This document shows positions 12,063-48,401 of a stretch of 64,000 nt of DNA, one piece after another. A model generated the notes under the pieces. The model was not told the origin of the DNA. It saw only the letters and a program-made list of their open reading frames with translations, and searched no databases. Source of the DNA: Callaeas wilsoni (taxonomy: Eukaryota; Chordata; Aves; Passeriformes; Callaeidae); NCBI GenBank assembly GCA_013398955.1, contig VWPU01017437.1:80567-144566 (forward strand). Reading direction: 5' to 3'. Every line of letters begins with the position of its first letter. Position 1 is the stretch's first letter. The position numbers were made by a program, and so were the translations under genes.

Positions 12063-15000
12063 GTTAGTCTTGTAAAGGAGTTTGCAGATTTAAAAAAAAC
12101 AAATGGGAAAAAAGACAGAAAATATGGAATAGTCTCATTCCCAGCATCTACACATAGTTCCCACACCATGAATGCTGCAGTCTCTTGCAGGGGCTTGTGT
12201 AGGCCATATGCATTTCTTTAGCATTGCCGCTTCTTTCTCGGTATGGCGGATGCAGCTGGTTAGTCTGAGCTGTGACCCAGTACCTGGCTGCAACTAAACT
12301 GTGAGGCTACAGAGCAAGAGAGCAGCCAGGGATCCATGCCTTTTAGGCATGGGAGAAGCAAAACGATCCTTTCTGTAAAATGCATGCTGTGTATTATATT
12401 TTAGAGGGTTTGCCCATGTCTTAGTCAGGTAGACCAACATAATAGCAATGGATCAGGACTTTCCAGAGTCTTTTGAACTGCATTATTGACCAGCTATAGT
12501 TGATACAATTTAGGTCATAAACTGGTATTTGACTATACTTTGAGCTATTATACAGGCAAAATAAAGCAGATTTTTTTCCAGGTATGCCATAGGAATTTTT
12601 TTTTCCTTAGTTTTAAATGATAACATGTATCTGCAGAAGGCACCACTGAAAAAATTGCAAAAAGGGTAGAGCTAAACAGTTTTTGAATTGAATTCCTTTA
12701 TGATGTTAAGGAGAAAGTGAACAGGTAGATAAGGTAAGATGCAAAAATTTCATGCTTGCCGGTCAGTGTCCAACTACTGGAAGAGGTGTAGAGGAAAGAA
12801 TTCCCTTTGGGCAGAATATTCTTCTGTGCAATTTATTATGCCTTCTCTTTAGAAGTCTCTTTGTTGTACTATTTAAAAAACCTGATTGTGTGCTGCCTTG
12901 GAGATACTATTATTTGCATCTCTGAAAAGTAAAGAAGCACAAAGGAACTTGCAGCGTTTTGCTCTCACGTTGGTCAACGGCAAGGGTTTTCACCATCTAC
13001 AGAGAATCAAGTCTTGAGCTCCAATTAGATGCACCCATGGCTTGATGAAGTACTATAGCTTCAACTTTATAAGTGAAAATAAAAAGTCAAAATCGGAAAA
13101 CAGACTAATAAGAGAATGTCAGTGCATATTTGAACCACTAGTAAAAATGCATTTGGGAGACCTCACACCTGCCATGAACCCTGATAGGAGGAGCTTAGAA
13201 ATGTTTGCAGATTCATATCTATGCTTTCACAGAAACTATGGAAATGATAAGGCTGACCATTTTTTAATTTTCTAAATTATTTTATGACTCCTTGGATTTT
13301 ATCCAAAGATACATGGAAAAAAATCCAGCAGAGAATTACTATCATTATAATAGGTCCATTCTTCATTTCTCTGGATGACACGTTGTGTACCGTGCACTTG
13401 TGGTAGGTTTTGTGATTGACTGGAACAGGGATACTAGCTGCAAAAATATTTTCACTGTTTTCAGAGACTTGATTTTACACTATCAAAGCTAATGGAAATG
13501 TAATTATTCATTTGAAATAGTATTGAAATGACTGCGTAAATCTTGAAATTTAGCAGTATTTTAAATAGGTAGTTTCAGATTTTTGTTTTTGCAGTGCTGT
13601 ATTTTCAAAAGGTGGTAAATCTATCTTGAATTGTTCATTTCAGCTGGAAATAATGCAAAAAAATCTAGATCTAAGCTATTAAAATGTTTCCTTTGATAAG
13701 AAAAAAAATCAGTATTTATTAAAAATAGGTTTTGTTAGAGATAATTTAAAAAAAAATAGTGAAAACCCTACTTCAGAAAATTTTTTTAGGTGTCTACAAA
13801 TACTACAGATTGAAAATGAATTGTACAGTATCTCATCTTTATTATTTTTAAATTAATTTTTTTCTTTCTTTTAACCAGTCTTTCTGTCTTCATTTCTTTG
13901 AGTAACTGAGAAAAAGCTTGTTCTGTTCAAACACATCTTCCAAAGCAGTCACAGATGGCCTTAGAAAGGAAGAGATAATTCACTGAATGCTGTAAATTCC
14001 ACTGAAGAATTTAATCTAAGTTACTGCATTTTTAAAAGGCCATAAATCCCAACTTCTTAAAGTATGTTTCATTCTTTGAGGCTAAGGAAAGTGGTTCCAG
14101 CCACCACATCATAGATTGCTAATTTGTTTTGTCTTTCTCATCAGATAGGTTAAATGCCACAGTCCCTTTTCCTGGATCTTAAAGGAAGCACCTGAAAAAA
14201 ATCACAGGATGTTTATACTGTGCAAGTCTTTCTTAATTTTGTAGAAAGCTTCTAATCCAGTGATGCTCATCTTGAATTTAAACACAGTTTACCTGGTAGC
14301 CAATCCAACCCACTTTTAAACCAGGTATAGCATGCACTGGAAGGGAGGCATATTTTTAACTTTTTCTTTAATACTGTGTCTAGACTTAGGTAGATGAATT
14401 CCAAATGCTACATGTTAAAATGTTAAATGTTAAAATTCATAGATCACAAAATTGCCCTGTGCACAGTTATTTCTTTTATGCCATGAAATATCTACAGGTG
14501 TTCTTCCTTTACCCTTTCCCTCTCCTCATTAAAATATATTAATATACTTTTCCTTATTAACAGCAATGAAAGTAGACAATGTCATCTCTGGGTGAAATTC
14601 ACAGAGCAATTTAGCTGAGCAGCACTGCATGGTATCCTTCCGGATAGTTGAAATTTCTTTCACATCAGAATCAAACTAAACCCCTTGTCCACTAGGAGTT
14701 TACAAACCTTGCTGGATTGTATTTTGCTCCTCAGTCAGGTGAAAACCCAGTCCTGCTAGACATTTAGATGTAATTAAAGCTTCCAATCCTACTTTATCAC
14801 GGGGACACAATTCATTTTGTGGGACAGTTTTTGGATCTCTTTTAGGCAAGTAAAGGCAAACTTTATGAAATGGAAGTGCTATCATTCTGTGAGTTTGTAA
14901 TACTCAGAATATATTGGGGACATTACTTCAGAGTAATGAATTGTAAAAATAAACATTAAGGAGTGAATTTGGAATTAATCTATCTCTATCAATTTCCACA

Positions 15001-17932
15001 AATGTAATAACTACTCATAATGTACCATCTTGATTAAATATATTTTGTACACACAGCCAGAAAAAAACATCTATCAGTGTAGGTGCAAGTATGAACTCAA
15101 ACATCAATCTAAGTGCCAACTGCATCTCAGTCCAAAGCTATTTTATTGAATTTCATCAGTTGTGGTATTTTCCTTTCACATATTTCTATGTTTATAGACT
15201 TATTTCTGTTAATCATATAGCATGCTATCTGCCCGAGGAGTTAGCTAGGCAATTATCTTAAAACAGATATAGTCTGGTTTTCAAATTTTGCTTGGGCCAA
15301 ATACAAAGATGAAATGAGGCTTCTCTAGAGCCCATTCATGCAATAACTTTCCTGTCCATGGCCTGCATCCTTAAACTAACAGAGTAGAAGAATTTATTGC
15401 TGATAGTATTAAAATCTGGTACAGATAATCAGTGGGTTGGAGTTAAAGGGAACAGAGACAGATAAGACAGAGCTGATTCACTGGGAAAATGCGACCTTTA
15501 GGAGGAGACAATGTTATAACCAAAATCAGATTGACTTCCCAGCAGTCAAAACTAGTGTTGGTTGTAAAGCGGAGAATTCTACAGAATATTTGTTTTTAGC
15601 TGGACATTGTTTTTTTTCCAAATGCCTAGTTCTGGAAAGTTTTCACAGGTTCATTTTAAATTTTTGACTCTTAACTTCTTGTAGTCATGGCTTATCTGCT
15701 AACATAAGAGTAGGAAAAACAGACTTTGGTTAGTAAGACTAGCTCAGCAACATTCATTTTCAGGGATAAGGAGATAATCCTCTCTCTGTGAGGTGATAAA
15801 TTAGTTGATAATTCACTGACTGGAAATTCAAGGAATCAAGAATGACTAGTAGGAAAGACTTTTGAGAAGCTAAATGCCACAATTTGTACACATGGAATAG
15901 TAGCTAGTTTATTTTTCTTCATTTAATTTCCTCTCTCCTTTTTTAATGCAAGCCCAAGGGATTTTATAACAAAGAGAGGAAACTAACTGAGAAAAACCAG
16001 AGTGTTTGTGAAGTGTTATTCATCTCTTGATTACATGACACACATGACATGGAAAACTGGCATGGTTTAGCAGCTTCACTGAATGAAGTTTGTTTTCATG
16101 TCTGATTGCTTTTGCATTCATCCCACTTTTAAGCTATGTTCTAACATGTTTTCAAATCTTGTCTGCAAACACTCAGGAACATCTACATTCATGCATGTTA
16201 TTGGCATAGGGAGGATGTGGTAACTTTTCCTTTCATGTTTTCTATTCTGATGAGACCATGAAGGTTCTTTAGCTTAAGGAACCACATTATTGTGGGGCTG
16301 CTGTAATGATGGGTGGTGCTTCTAACATTGCCTGTGTAGATGCAGCCAAGGCAAAAGCTGACAGTTCAGGAGTGGGGCCCTTAAAACTCTCTAAAAGGTA
16401 ACTAGTAAATGTTTGACTAAGACAAATACTTGGATGGGAAGAAAAACAATGGTCTTTCAGTAAAGTAACCTGGTCTAAGATCTCTGCATGGTCATAGGAA
16501 GGATTCTTCTACTATGGCTTAAGAGTCTGAAATTCATAATGATGGGTTCTTGTCCAAGCTAGTTTTGAGCTGAATTGTGTTAGCATTGTAACAGCTTCAA
16601 CACAGCTGATGTTCAAAACAGGAGAAACTTGGTGGCTTTTACTAAAATTTTCTTCCTGAAGTGAAACTCACATTTTCAACACAAAGCTATGTAAGTAAAG
16701 CCACATTAATTGGGTCAGTTTCACAAAGTACCAGGGTTCAGGCCATCTGGGATACATCATTACTTAAGATAAACTGAAGGACAAGCTCACAGAAATGCCA
16801 AGAAAGTCAGTTAAACCACCCGTGCTTACTTATTATCAAACACTTCTGCCTCTTCCTCCTATTTTATGTTCCATCTTTGTAGGCTTGACTTCTCTCTGTT
16901 CTTCTCTCTGCTTTTTAATTTTTTTTTATCTGATACCTAACAAGTGCACTATAAATATATGTTGCCACATGTATTTGCAGTCTTAGTTGTATTTCTGCCA
17001 CCTTGAACAGTCTGTTTTTTCTGTCTGCTCATGCCATCTCTGTGTCTCTTTAGATTCGCTCATGGCAATCAGTAATTTTCCCTCCTTCTAATTATTGGCT
17101 AGTTTAATAGTTTGACCACACCATACCATTACATGTTTTGTTATGATAGATACCATATACTGTTTGTCTTTATTAACAGATTTTACAGACTATTGTAACA
17201 CAAAAATTTTATGACACCTTATACAAAAGAAAGCAGTCTGTTGCAGAACCATTCCCTACAAATTCATATTTGAAAGAACAACTAAAGCCTCCATTCCTTC
17301 AGAAAGCCTCTGAATTACAACAAATTCTTATTAGGGACATTTTGAAGAAAAGACTCAAAAAGACTCCCATGATAAAAGCTTCATTCTGTTCCTGCTGCAG
17401 GCTACATTATCAGAATATTCTTTGTAAATTTAAAAAGCGTTGTCTTGAAACTTGTTCTTCTTTCAGCATCCTTATCACATCTTCCAATAAGCCTGTTAGT
17501 AAACTGATCATTTTTAAAGACAATTATTAGGAGGCTGGATGTGTATTTTTGGATACAGAAATAAATCATAATGTCATACATTTCCAGGACTTCCCCATGG
17601 CTTTTCAGTCTTGCGCGTACTGCTTTGCACAGAACGTCATCTTTCCCTAAACAGATCTTGTTGAGAGAAGACAATCCAATGAAGGATATAAATGTCATGG
17701 AATATTGGCTTCATATAAGTTAAAATAAGCTGGATAAAATCTGAAGTACAACCTTTTTCTTTTTTTTATTCTATAAGAGTCTGTATCCCAAGCATTCTAG
17801 GCATGCTTTTGGGTCTAATCACAATGAAAGCAAAAAGTTTGTGTGGAGTCAAAACTTCCAGCTAACAACAGTTGTTGCTCAAATTGTTTCTCCATTTCAT
17901 TTCTAACTCAGTGTTTTCCTGTTTCCTTGCAG
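12063..17932. other. Intron 1, 3' part, no gene seen
   Basis: AT-rich sequence with many A or T runs. I see no exon or transposon. The last bases (17905-17932) are the pyrimidine-rich acceptor region ending GTTTCCTTGCAG for exon 2. Confidence 0.5.
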
Positions 17933-42879
<24,947 letters not shown>

Positions 42880-43300
42880 TATTTTAAAAGATATTATCAC
42901 CTTTATTTTTTAACCAGACTTCTTATCAATCCTGAGAAGTAAACTTATTTTTCTGTTTTTTCTTCTTTCAGAAAATCTCTTTCCTTCCTGACTTCTTTGT
43001 ACAACTAAACATCTTTTATTTCCCTCCAACCTGATTAACAAAATGTCTTTCTATTTTCCTTCTGCAGAAGAGCTGTTCAACTATTTGGGTCCAATGCCTT
43101 GCTGCTTTTACAGCAGATAAGAGTTCTTCTCTTTGTTTTCACTTGAATATTTTAAATGCCAAGAAAATAGTATTCCAAGTACCAGAATATTGGATGTACA
43201 TTTTCAAGAGGCTTCAAGTTTCCTGGTTAGTCAGTGCCAGATGATAAAATTGGTATCTGAATTCCCTAAAAGCAATAAATTTTTTGACTCTTTTGCTAAG
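42880..43300 (+). other. SLC9A3: Probable SLC9A3 3' UTR
   Basis: The sequence follows the TAA stop and is AT-rich. The first good polyadenylation signal is AATAAA at 43274-43279, which predicts cleavage around 43290-43300. The boundary is inferred from the signal alone. Confidence 0.55.
43274..43279 (+). terminator. SLC9A3: Polyadenylation signal AATAAA
   Basis: The hexamer is followed within 30 bases by a T-rich stretch. It is the nearest canonical signal downstream of the SLC9A3 stop codon. Confidence 0.55.
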
Positions 43301-43994
43301 AAGCCTTGAGTTAGTTGTGAACATTTGTCCAGATTATTTATCCAGTGTTCAGGAAGCAAAAATGCCCCACTGCTACAATACAACTACTCAGTGACACTAC
43401 TGATGTACCATTAAATTACATAAGAAAGGGGTTTAAAATGAATTGCATTTACTAAAATGCATCAGAGTCTCCTTGTGGGGGTAGTTACACAACAGTATTG
43501 TGGAGAAGCAGTATTCCATTTAGAGCTTTATCCTTAAACTGTGAATTTATCTTAATCCATACCTTATTCTGAAACTAGATGAAGGCTTAGTTTTCTGATG
43601 CAGTAAATAACTTGTTGCTTCTAATGTGTTAGAGGCTTAAAATTAAATTGACTCTGGGTTTAAATGAATATCCCAGTTGCCCTTTAACTTCCGCTGTGTG
43701 GAAATTGTCCACACCATAAAATCAGCCTACACTTCTACAATCACGTCAGGCAGCGCTTCAAACGAGGTGGGTCAGGTCCACAGTTCAGATATTACGATTG
43801 AATAGAACACAGAGCACTGCAGGGATTGTGTAATGAAGCGCAAAAGTCAGTGTCATCGTGAACACGCTGTTGTGGAATCCATGGTCACAAATATATGTCT
43901 TAGTGTCCTCTGTGCATCAACAAAAAAAGTAAGTTGAAAGTATTCTGTAGGTGGTTGATGAAACTTTGATCAGACAAACACGCCAGGCTAAGAG
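43301..43994. other. Spacer after SLC9A3, no gene seen
   Basis: AT-rich sequence between the predicted SLC9A3 poly(A) site and the minus-strand frame at 43995. It holds no repeat I recognise. Confidence 0.5.
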
Positions 43995-44240
43995 TCAATA
44001 CTGCTCATTTTGATCTAAGAAGAATTTCACAACCTCTTGAAAAGAAATAGAAAAGGAAGTTCCATTTTTCTTCTGTGCTGGCTTCTGTCCCTTCAGAAGA
44101 TGTGCTAGTTCAGGAGTAATTAGAGGAAACACATCCCTTTCTTTACTGGAGTGGCCTGTAGGTCTGTGTTTGGTTTCAGTACTCAGTTCCTTAATAATGC
44201 ATCTTCGTTTTATTTTTAAATGATGTTTTAAAATAAACAC
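43995..44240 (-). CDS. Possible minus-strand exon, unrecognised
   Basis: 81 open codons end in TGA at 43995. The C-terminal part has natural-looking composition (FPLITPELAHLLKGQKPAQK, ending FFLDQNEQY). A weak acceptor (TTAATTAATCCAG) precedes the frame at about 44241. It lies beyond the stop and poly(A) signal of the candidate exon at 44481-44674, so it would have to be an alternative 3' end or be non-coding. Confidence 0.22.
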   Translation of the reverse strand: MFILKHHLKIKRRCIIKELSTETKHRPTGHSSKERDVFPLITPELAHLLKGQKPAQKKNGTSFSISFQEVVKFFLDQNEQY

Positions 44241-44473
44241 TGGATTAATTAAAGCACTGTGAGTTACAGTTCAATATCATGATTAAAAGTGTGAACAATG
44301 AACAGCATTCCAAAAGGAAAATTTCACCTTGACACTTATCCACATTGAAATTCTCTTCACTTTTTTTTCCCCACTGAGAACACTGTCACAGAATATTGAC
44401 ATATGACCTGTAGAATATTTTCTTGCTAACCTTTGTTCTTTTCCTCCATTTAATTGCTTTATTTATAATTCAC

Positions 44474-44479
44474 TTTATT
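44474..44479 (-). terminator. Minus-strand polyadenylation signal AATAAA
   Basis: The plus strand reads TTTATT, one base after the TAA stop of the minus-strand frame at 44481. A second copy lies at 44458-44463. Two signals directly after a stop codon support a transcript end here. Confidence 0.4.
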
Positions 44480-44480
44480 A

Positions 44481-44674
44481 TTAGGAAGTGGTATGTGCAA
44501 GTTCTTCTGTGGGTGTCTTTGATATGTCAAAACCACTGGATTTTTGACTGCTGTGTTTCTTAAGTGTTTTGCAAAGGTAGATTTCACAAGCTAATAAGCA
44601 TCCATCTTGATTACTCTCTGAAACAGTCTTCTGAATGCTCTCCTTGACAAAATTCTCCCAATAGGAGAATGACA
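44481..44674 (-). CDS. Candidate last exon of an unrecognised minus-strand gene
   Basis: 194 bases: acceptor GAAATTTTAG at 44675-44684, phase 1, 63 codons and a TAA stop. The protein begins SFSYWENFVKESIQKTVSES and continues with a cysteine-containing stretch (CLLACEIYLC) and a polar end. Joined to the exon at 48352-48401 (which ends phase 1) it stays in frame. The coding look, acceptor, stop and adjacent poly(A) signals agree, but no family is recognised. Confidence 0.42.
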
Positions 44675-44789
44675 CTAAAATTTCAATTAAAAGGTTTTAA
44701 AAAACAATGGAAATTGGAAGCCAAGAGTGGAAATGTTAAGTTTCTCTACATACCTAATGTATACAGAAAACTGATCATAGGTTCTGATC

Positions 44790-45100
44790 AATAAGAGATT
44801 GACTCCCTGGAGTCAAACCCTCTGCTACTTGATTGGAAGAGTACAATTGGTTTCAAAAATTTCTGAAATATTTCCTTGCTGAGCATCAGGACTGTTTTAA
44901 GATAAAGATACACCTTAGTGACCAGACGATGGCTCCATCTCCTAACTCTCTGATACAGGCAGATGTTCATCCTAAACACTGAGCTAAGTTTTGCCTGACA
45001 TTCAGCAAGGATAAGAAGTTTAATTAACTCACTTCAGGTTGTCCAAGGTAGAACTGGATACAGAGCAGAGCTCTTCAGGAAAAATAAATCTTAAACCACT
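44790..45100 (-). other. Minus-strand segment with exon-like signals, unresolved
   Basis: A good donor (CTGAA then GTGAGT, about 45032) and acceptors near 45072 and 44943 frame short open pieces. None of these pieces joins in phase to the exon at 44481-44674, so they are not included in the gene model. They could belong to alternative transcripts or be chance. Confidence 0.15.
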
Positions 45101-45216
45101 CACTTCCATAAGACTTCCATAAAAATAGCCAAAAGCAAAGCCCAATAGTCAGCATACTAACAGATAAAGTGTGTACAAATAGAAAACAAATGTTTCTATT
45201 TAATTGTGCTCTCTAG

Positions 45217-45770
45217 GTGATATGGACCATGATGTTGAAATGACAGAATACTCCTCTTCAGATGATCAACTAAACCAAAATGGAAGTGTTTCTGTGAACC
45301 CCCTCCACTTCTTCCCATCTTGTCTTCAAATGCCTTGGACACAAAACTATTCTTCATTGGAAAACAGAGGGAATATATCTCTTTCTGCTGTCTCTGAGTA
45401 TATAGCTTCATGTGACCCAAATGTACCTGATCTCTTCTGGGAATCAGGTACAGATATGAATAACAAAGAGACAGTAAACTCAGGTTATTGTTCTGAAGTT
45501 AGCTTCAAGTCAGAGAATTCACAAGAAGAGAATACTCTGCTTATGTTTGAAGGGCTGGAAGACTCTTACATGAAGGAGCCTCAAGAGAAGAAAATGTTGC
45601 TTGATGTAGAAGGGAATTACAGGTCTGCTGCAGCCAGACGTGTACAAAGCCGACGTTCTTTCCACAGGCCAAAACCTATGCATCACCCTAAGCTTCAGAA
45701 GCTGGCATCTCTTCCAGCATCTTGCCATGTCCCTCCACATTCCTTGGAACAGGAGGAAACACAATTGTGA
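45217..45770 (+). CDS. Candidate alternative terminal exon, possibly of SLC9A3
   Basis: The acceptor CTATTTAATTGTGCTCTCTAG is followed by 183 open codons and a TGA at 45768. The phase is 1, the same as canonical exon 16, so exon 15 (41301) could join it. The predicted tail is serine-rich and acidic at first (DVEMTEYSSSDDQ), has NSGYCSEVSFKS in the middle, and becomes basic (ARRVQSRRSFHRPKP, with an RRS kinase-type site). There is no ATG at the frame start, which fits a spliced exon rather than an intronless gene. It has no resemblance I know to mammalian NHE3 ends. It could instead be the last exon of an unrelated plus-strand gene. Confidence 0.5.
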
Positions 45771-48351
45771 GCCAGGACTTAATTGAAAGAAGAAGATGAA
45801 CAAAGGGCTTTTGTAAAAAAAGAGAGCAACCTATTGGATCATAGGATCTGCTCTCGGATGGCTGCAGATGGAAAGGGAGAGGAGTCCTGTGATGTCAGAA
45901 ACACTGGAGCTTTTCTGCTGCACTTACATTTTTAAGTTCTTATTCATAATGAAAGGGTGCATAGTGAGGGGGAATTATGACTCCTTGTTATTTTTTCATG
46001 TAGACTGTTACAAATAATCTATTATTTTTGGAGGGCTAAACCAAGAATCTTTTCAAATGGTAAATCCTTGGTGTTTTTCTACATGGAGATGGTTTATTAT
46101 GTCATTATGCCATAAATACATTTAAAGGAATAGGCTGCATTTGCTGCTTCAGTAATGGAATTAAGTATTTATGCTATATGAAATTAAAGCAGGAGAAGCC
46201 AATGGTTAGCCTCTTCCCTGCTAAATCTACTCTGATTGAAATGGATCAGTGCCTTTCATAAGTGCAAGCTAAAGAAAAATATTTTCCTGCTCTTGAATAT
46301 TTGTGTCACTGAGTAATTGTGGAATATTGAGTCTCATGTAAAACTTTCCAGGGAGAGGAAAGTCCTGGCATCTTGAAATTTAATCAAGTACTCCAGGAGA
46401 ACCATTTCATTCCTTCATCTTCACTCCCTCAACTTAGTAGCACTGGAATGAAAGAATATCCAGAATTAGCTCAGAATTTTAATTTGCGTGGTCACAAGCA
46501 ATTAATTTCATATTCTTAATTAAGCTGCTCTATTTTAAATAGCCTCATTCAGACAGAAGTGTAAATATTTGTCATTTTTACTGCTGCTTTGGAAGACACC
46601 TTCCAAATACTGTTAGATTATCCTGTTAATTTATGTATCACTTTCAACAGCTGATCAGGATAGTGGTGTCTCAGATGGTATTCTGCATTTTGCCACATAG
46701 TTTAAGTGCCACAAAGACTCAGGATGTTGGTGATTCAAGGTATTGTACAGAGGCAGTTTGGCTACTGTGCATGTATATACCTACTTGTATTAGGAATGTC
46801 CTTTGTTTCTGTCCATGGTTTTCTGTCAAATGATAGTTATGACTGCACCAGACATTTACTGCATATGAATTAGATCTACATTACCTTGAAGAGAGCTGGA
46901 GACATCAGTGAAAGCCAACTCAGATGAAGACTAAATAAAAGGGAAAACTCAGAGACCTCTCATAGATGTATAATACTACATGCCAGTGTAGAGTCCTCTG
47001 GCCATTTTGCCTTGGATGATTCCAGTCCTGAAATTTTGGCTTGAAATGTTCAGTGGTATAAATTATAAAGGTTCTATGACATTAATAGAAGGAGAGTGCT
47101 TAGCCACTTCTGTGATCCTTATGTGTTCCTACTTTCTATTTGATATCAGTGTAAAACATTTGTAAATGAGCTGTCACCTTCAGGGAGGTATCTGAATTGT
47201 TTAAGACTGCTGGATCTTGGGCAGTGGCTTTATGTGGTAAATTTTACTTTATCTATAGGAGTTAATGATTGTTTCACTCTACCTACCCAGATTTTGAATG
47301 GGTTTGAGATGATTCTGTGAAGATATCAAAACTGAGATTTACCCAGACACCCAAGAAGAGTGGAGAAATTTGTGAAAACTCATGCCCACATCTTTTTTCT
47401 GTCTTTGTCCTTCATGCTAAAATTGCATGTTAGGCTGGTGCAAATTGCAGAGGTGTGATGGCAAATACCATATACAAACCGAGAGAGATACAAAACATAC
47501 ACCTTTAGAGACTAGATTAAGAGGAGTGATTCTTTTGGTATCAACCCCCAAGCAGCTGCCTGTTTGGCAGTCGTCTTGGACAATGATTCAAATCGGTGTC
47601 CCTAACTGGAAAGCTTCATCACCCACAGCTAGTCTCGTTAAAAGTCAATAATGTAAATACAATTTTTGTGAACTGAGTACATATGAACATACTATTTTGG
47701 TGAAGTAGAGCATATTAATGCTGTTCTAGATATTGTAATTGGAAAAAATATTTTAGTAATTGGCATAGATAAATAACAGGACCATCACTGATCCCAAATA
47801 TTAGTACAGGTAAAGTGCAATGTGCCAAAATCTACCCTTCTGTCTCATAGCATAATGCTGAAGTACCAATACCAAAGTTGGAAAGATACTCATCAGGTGT
47901 TGGCTTTGAAATAAAACTTTCATTTCTTACTGCTGTCGTACAGAGGTAATTGCTGTGCTGCTGTCAGAAAGAGAACCACACGGTGGACTGTTTTCTGCAT
48001 GCTTGTTAGACCATTACCAATCTGTTTTTGTACAGGCTACCTCAAGGAAATATTTGTAAATTGTCATCAGCAGCTGGGAGTTTTCACCACATAAATGTTG
48101 CACAGAAAAGAGTATGCAATTTTACAAATCACAAGATATTTATTTATTTATTGTTCTTGTAAGCTTTTAGGCTAAAGAAAAGAGGATCCATAGACACCAC
48201 TGTATTTACAAACATAGCAGTCTCTGTGAAAAGTCAGCAGAATTCTGTATGGTTTTGAGAGGGCTGTGGGCTGTAGTATTATAAAACAGAGAGGAACATC
48301 ACACCATTTCAAACAACAGAAATGGAGAGACACTATATACGAAGCGCTTAC
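45771..48351. other. Downstream of the 45.2-kb exon, mostly featureless
   Basis: Mainly AT-rich. On the plus strand it would be the 3' UTR of the 45217 exon, with candidate AATAAA at about 46932. On the minus strand it would be the intron between 48352 and 44674. The segment at 47427-47651 is less AT-rich and is open on the plus strand for 74 codons, with no clear splice sites. Confidence 0.45.
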
Positions 48352-48401
48352 CTCTCTGTTTCAAAGGTCTTAGGCATTTTCTGTATGTTGCATCACTACA
48401 G
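48352..48401 (-). CDS. Candidate internal exon of an unrecognised minus-strand gene
   Basis: 50 bases between a textbook acceptor (CCTTTGTTTGTTCAG) and donor (AGAGAG then GTAAGC). It is open in only one frame, which encodes CSDATYRKCLRPLKQR, starting phase 2 and ending phase 1. Both phases fit the neighbouring candidates at 50379-50449 and 44481-44674. A cysteine pair here could be half of a metal site, but this is speculation. Confidence 0.45.

Noticed and set aside
44905..44945. Short minus-strand exon-like piece reading ELGDGAIVWSL
   Set aside because: The peptide looks natural and splice sites are present, but its exit phase is incompatible with the exon at 44481-44674. It may be chance.
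45519..45803. 94-codon minus-strand frame
   Set aside because: Antisense of the plus-strand 45217-45770 exon; its composition is unlike a natural protein.
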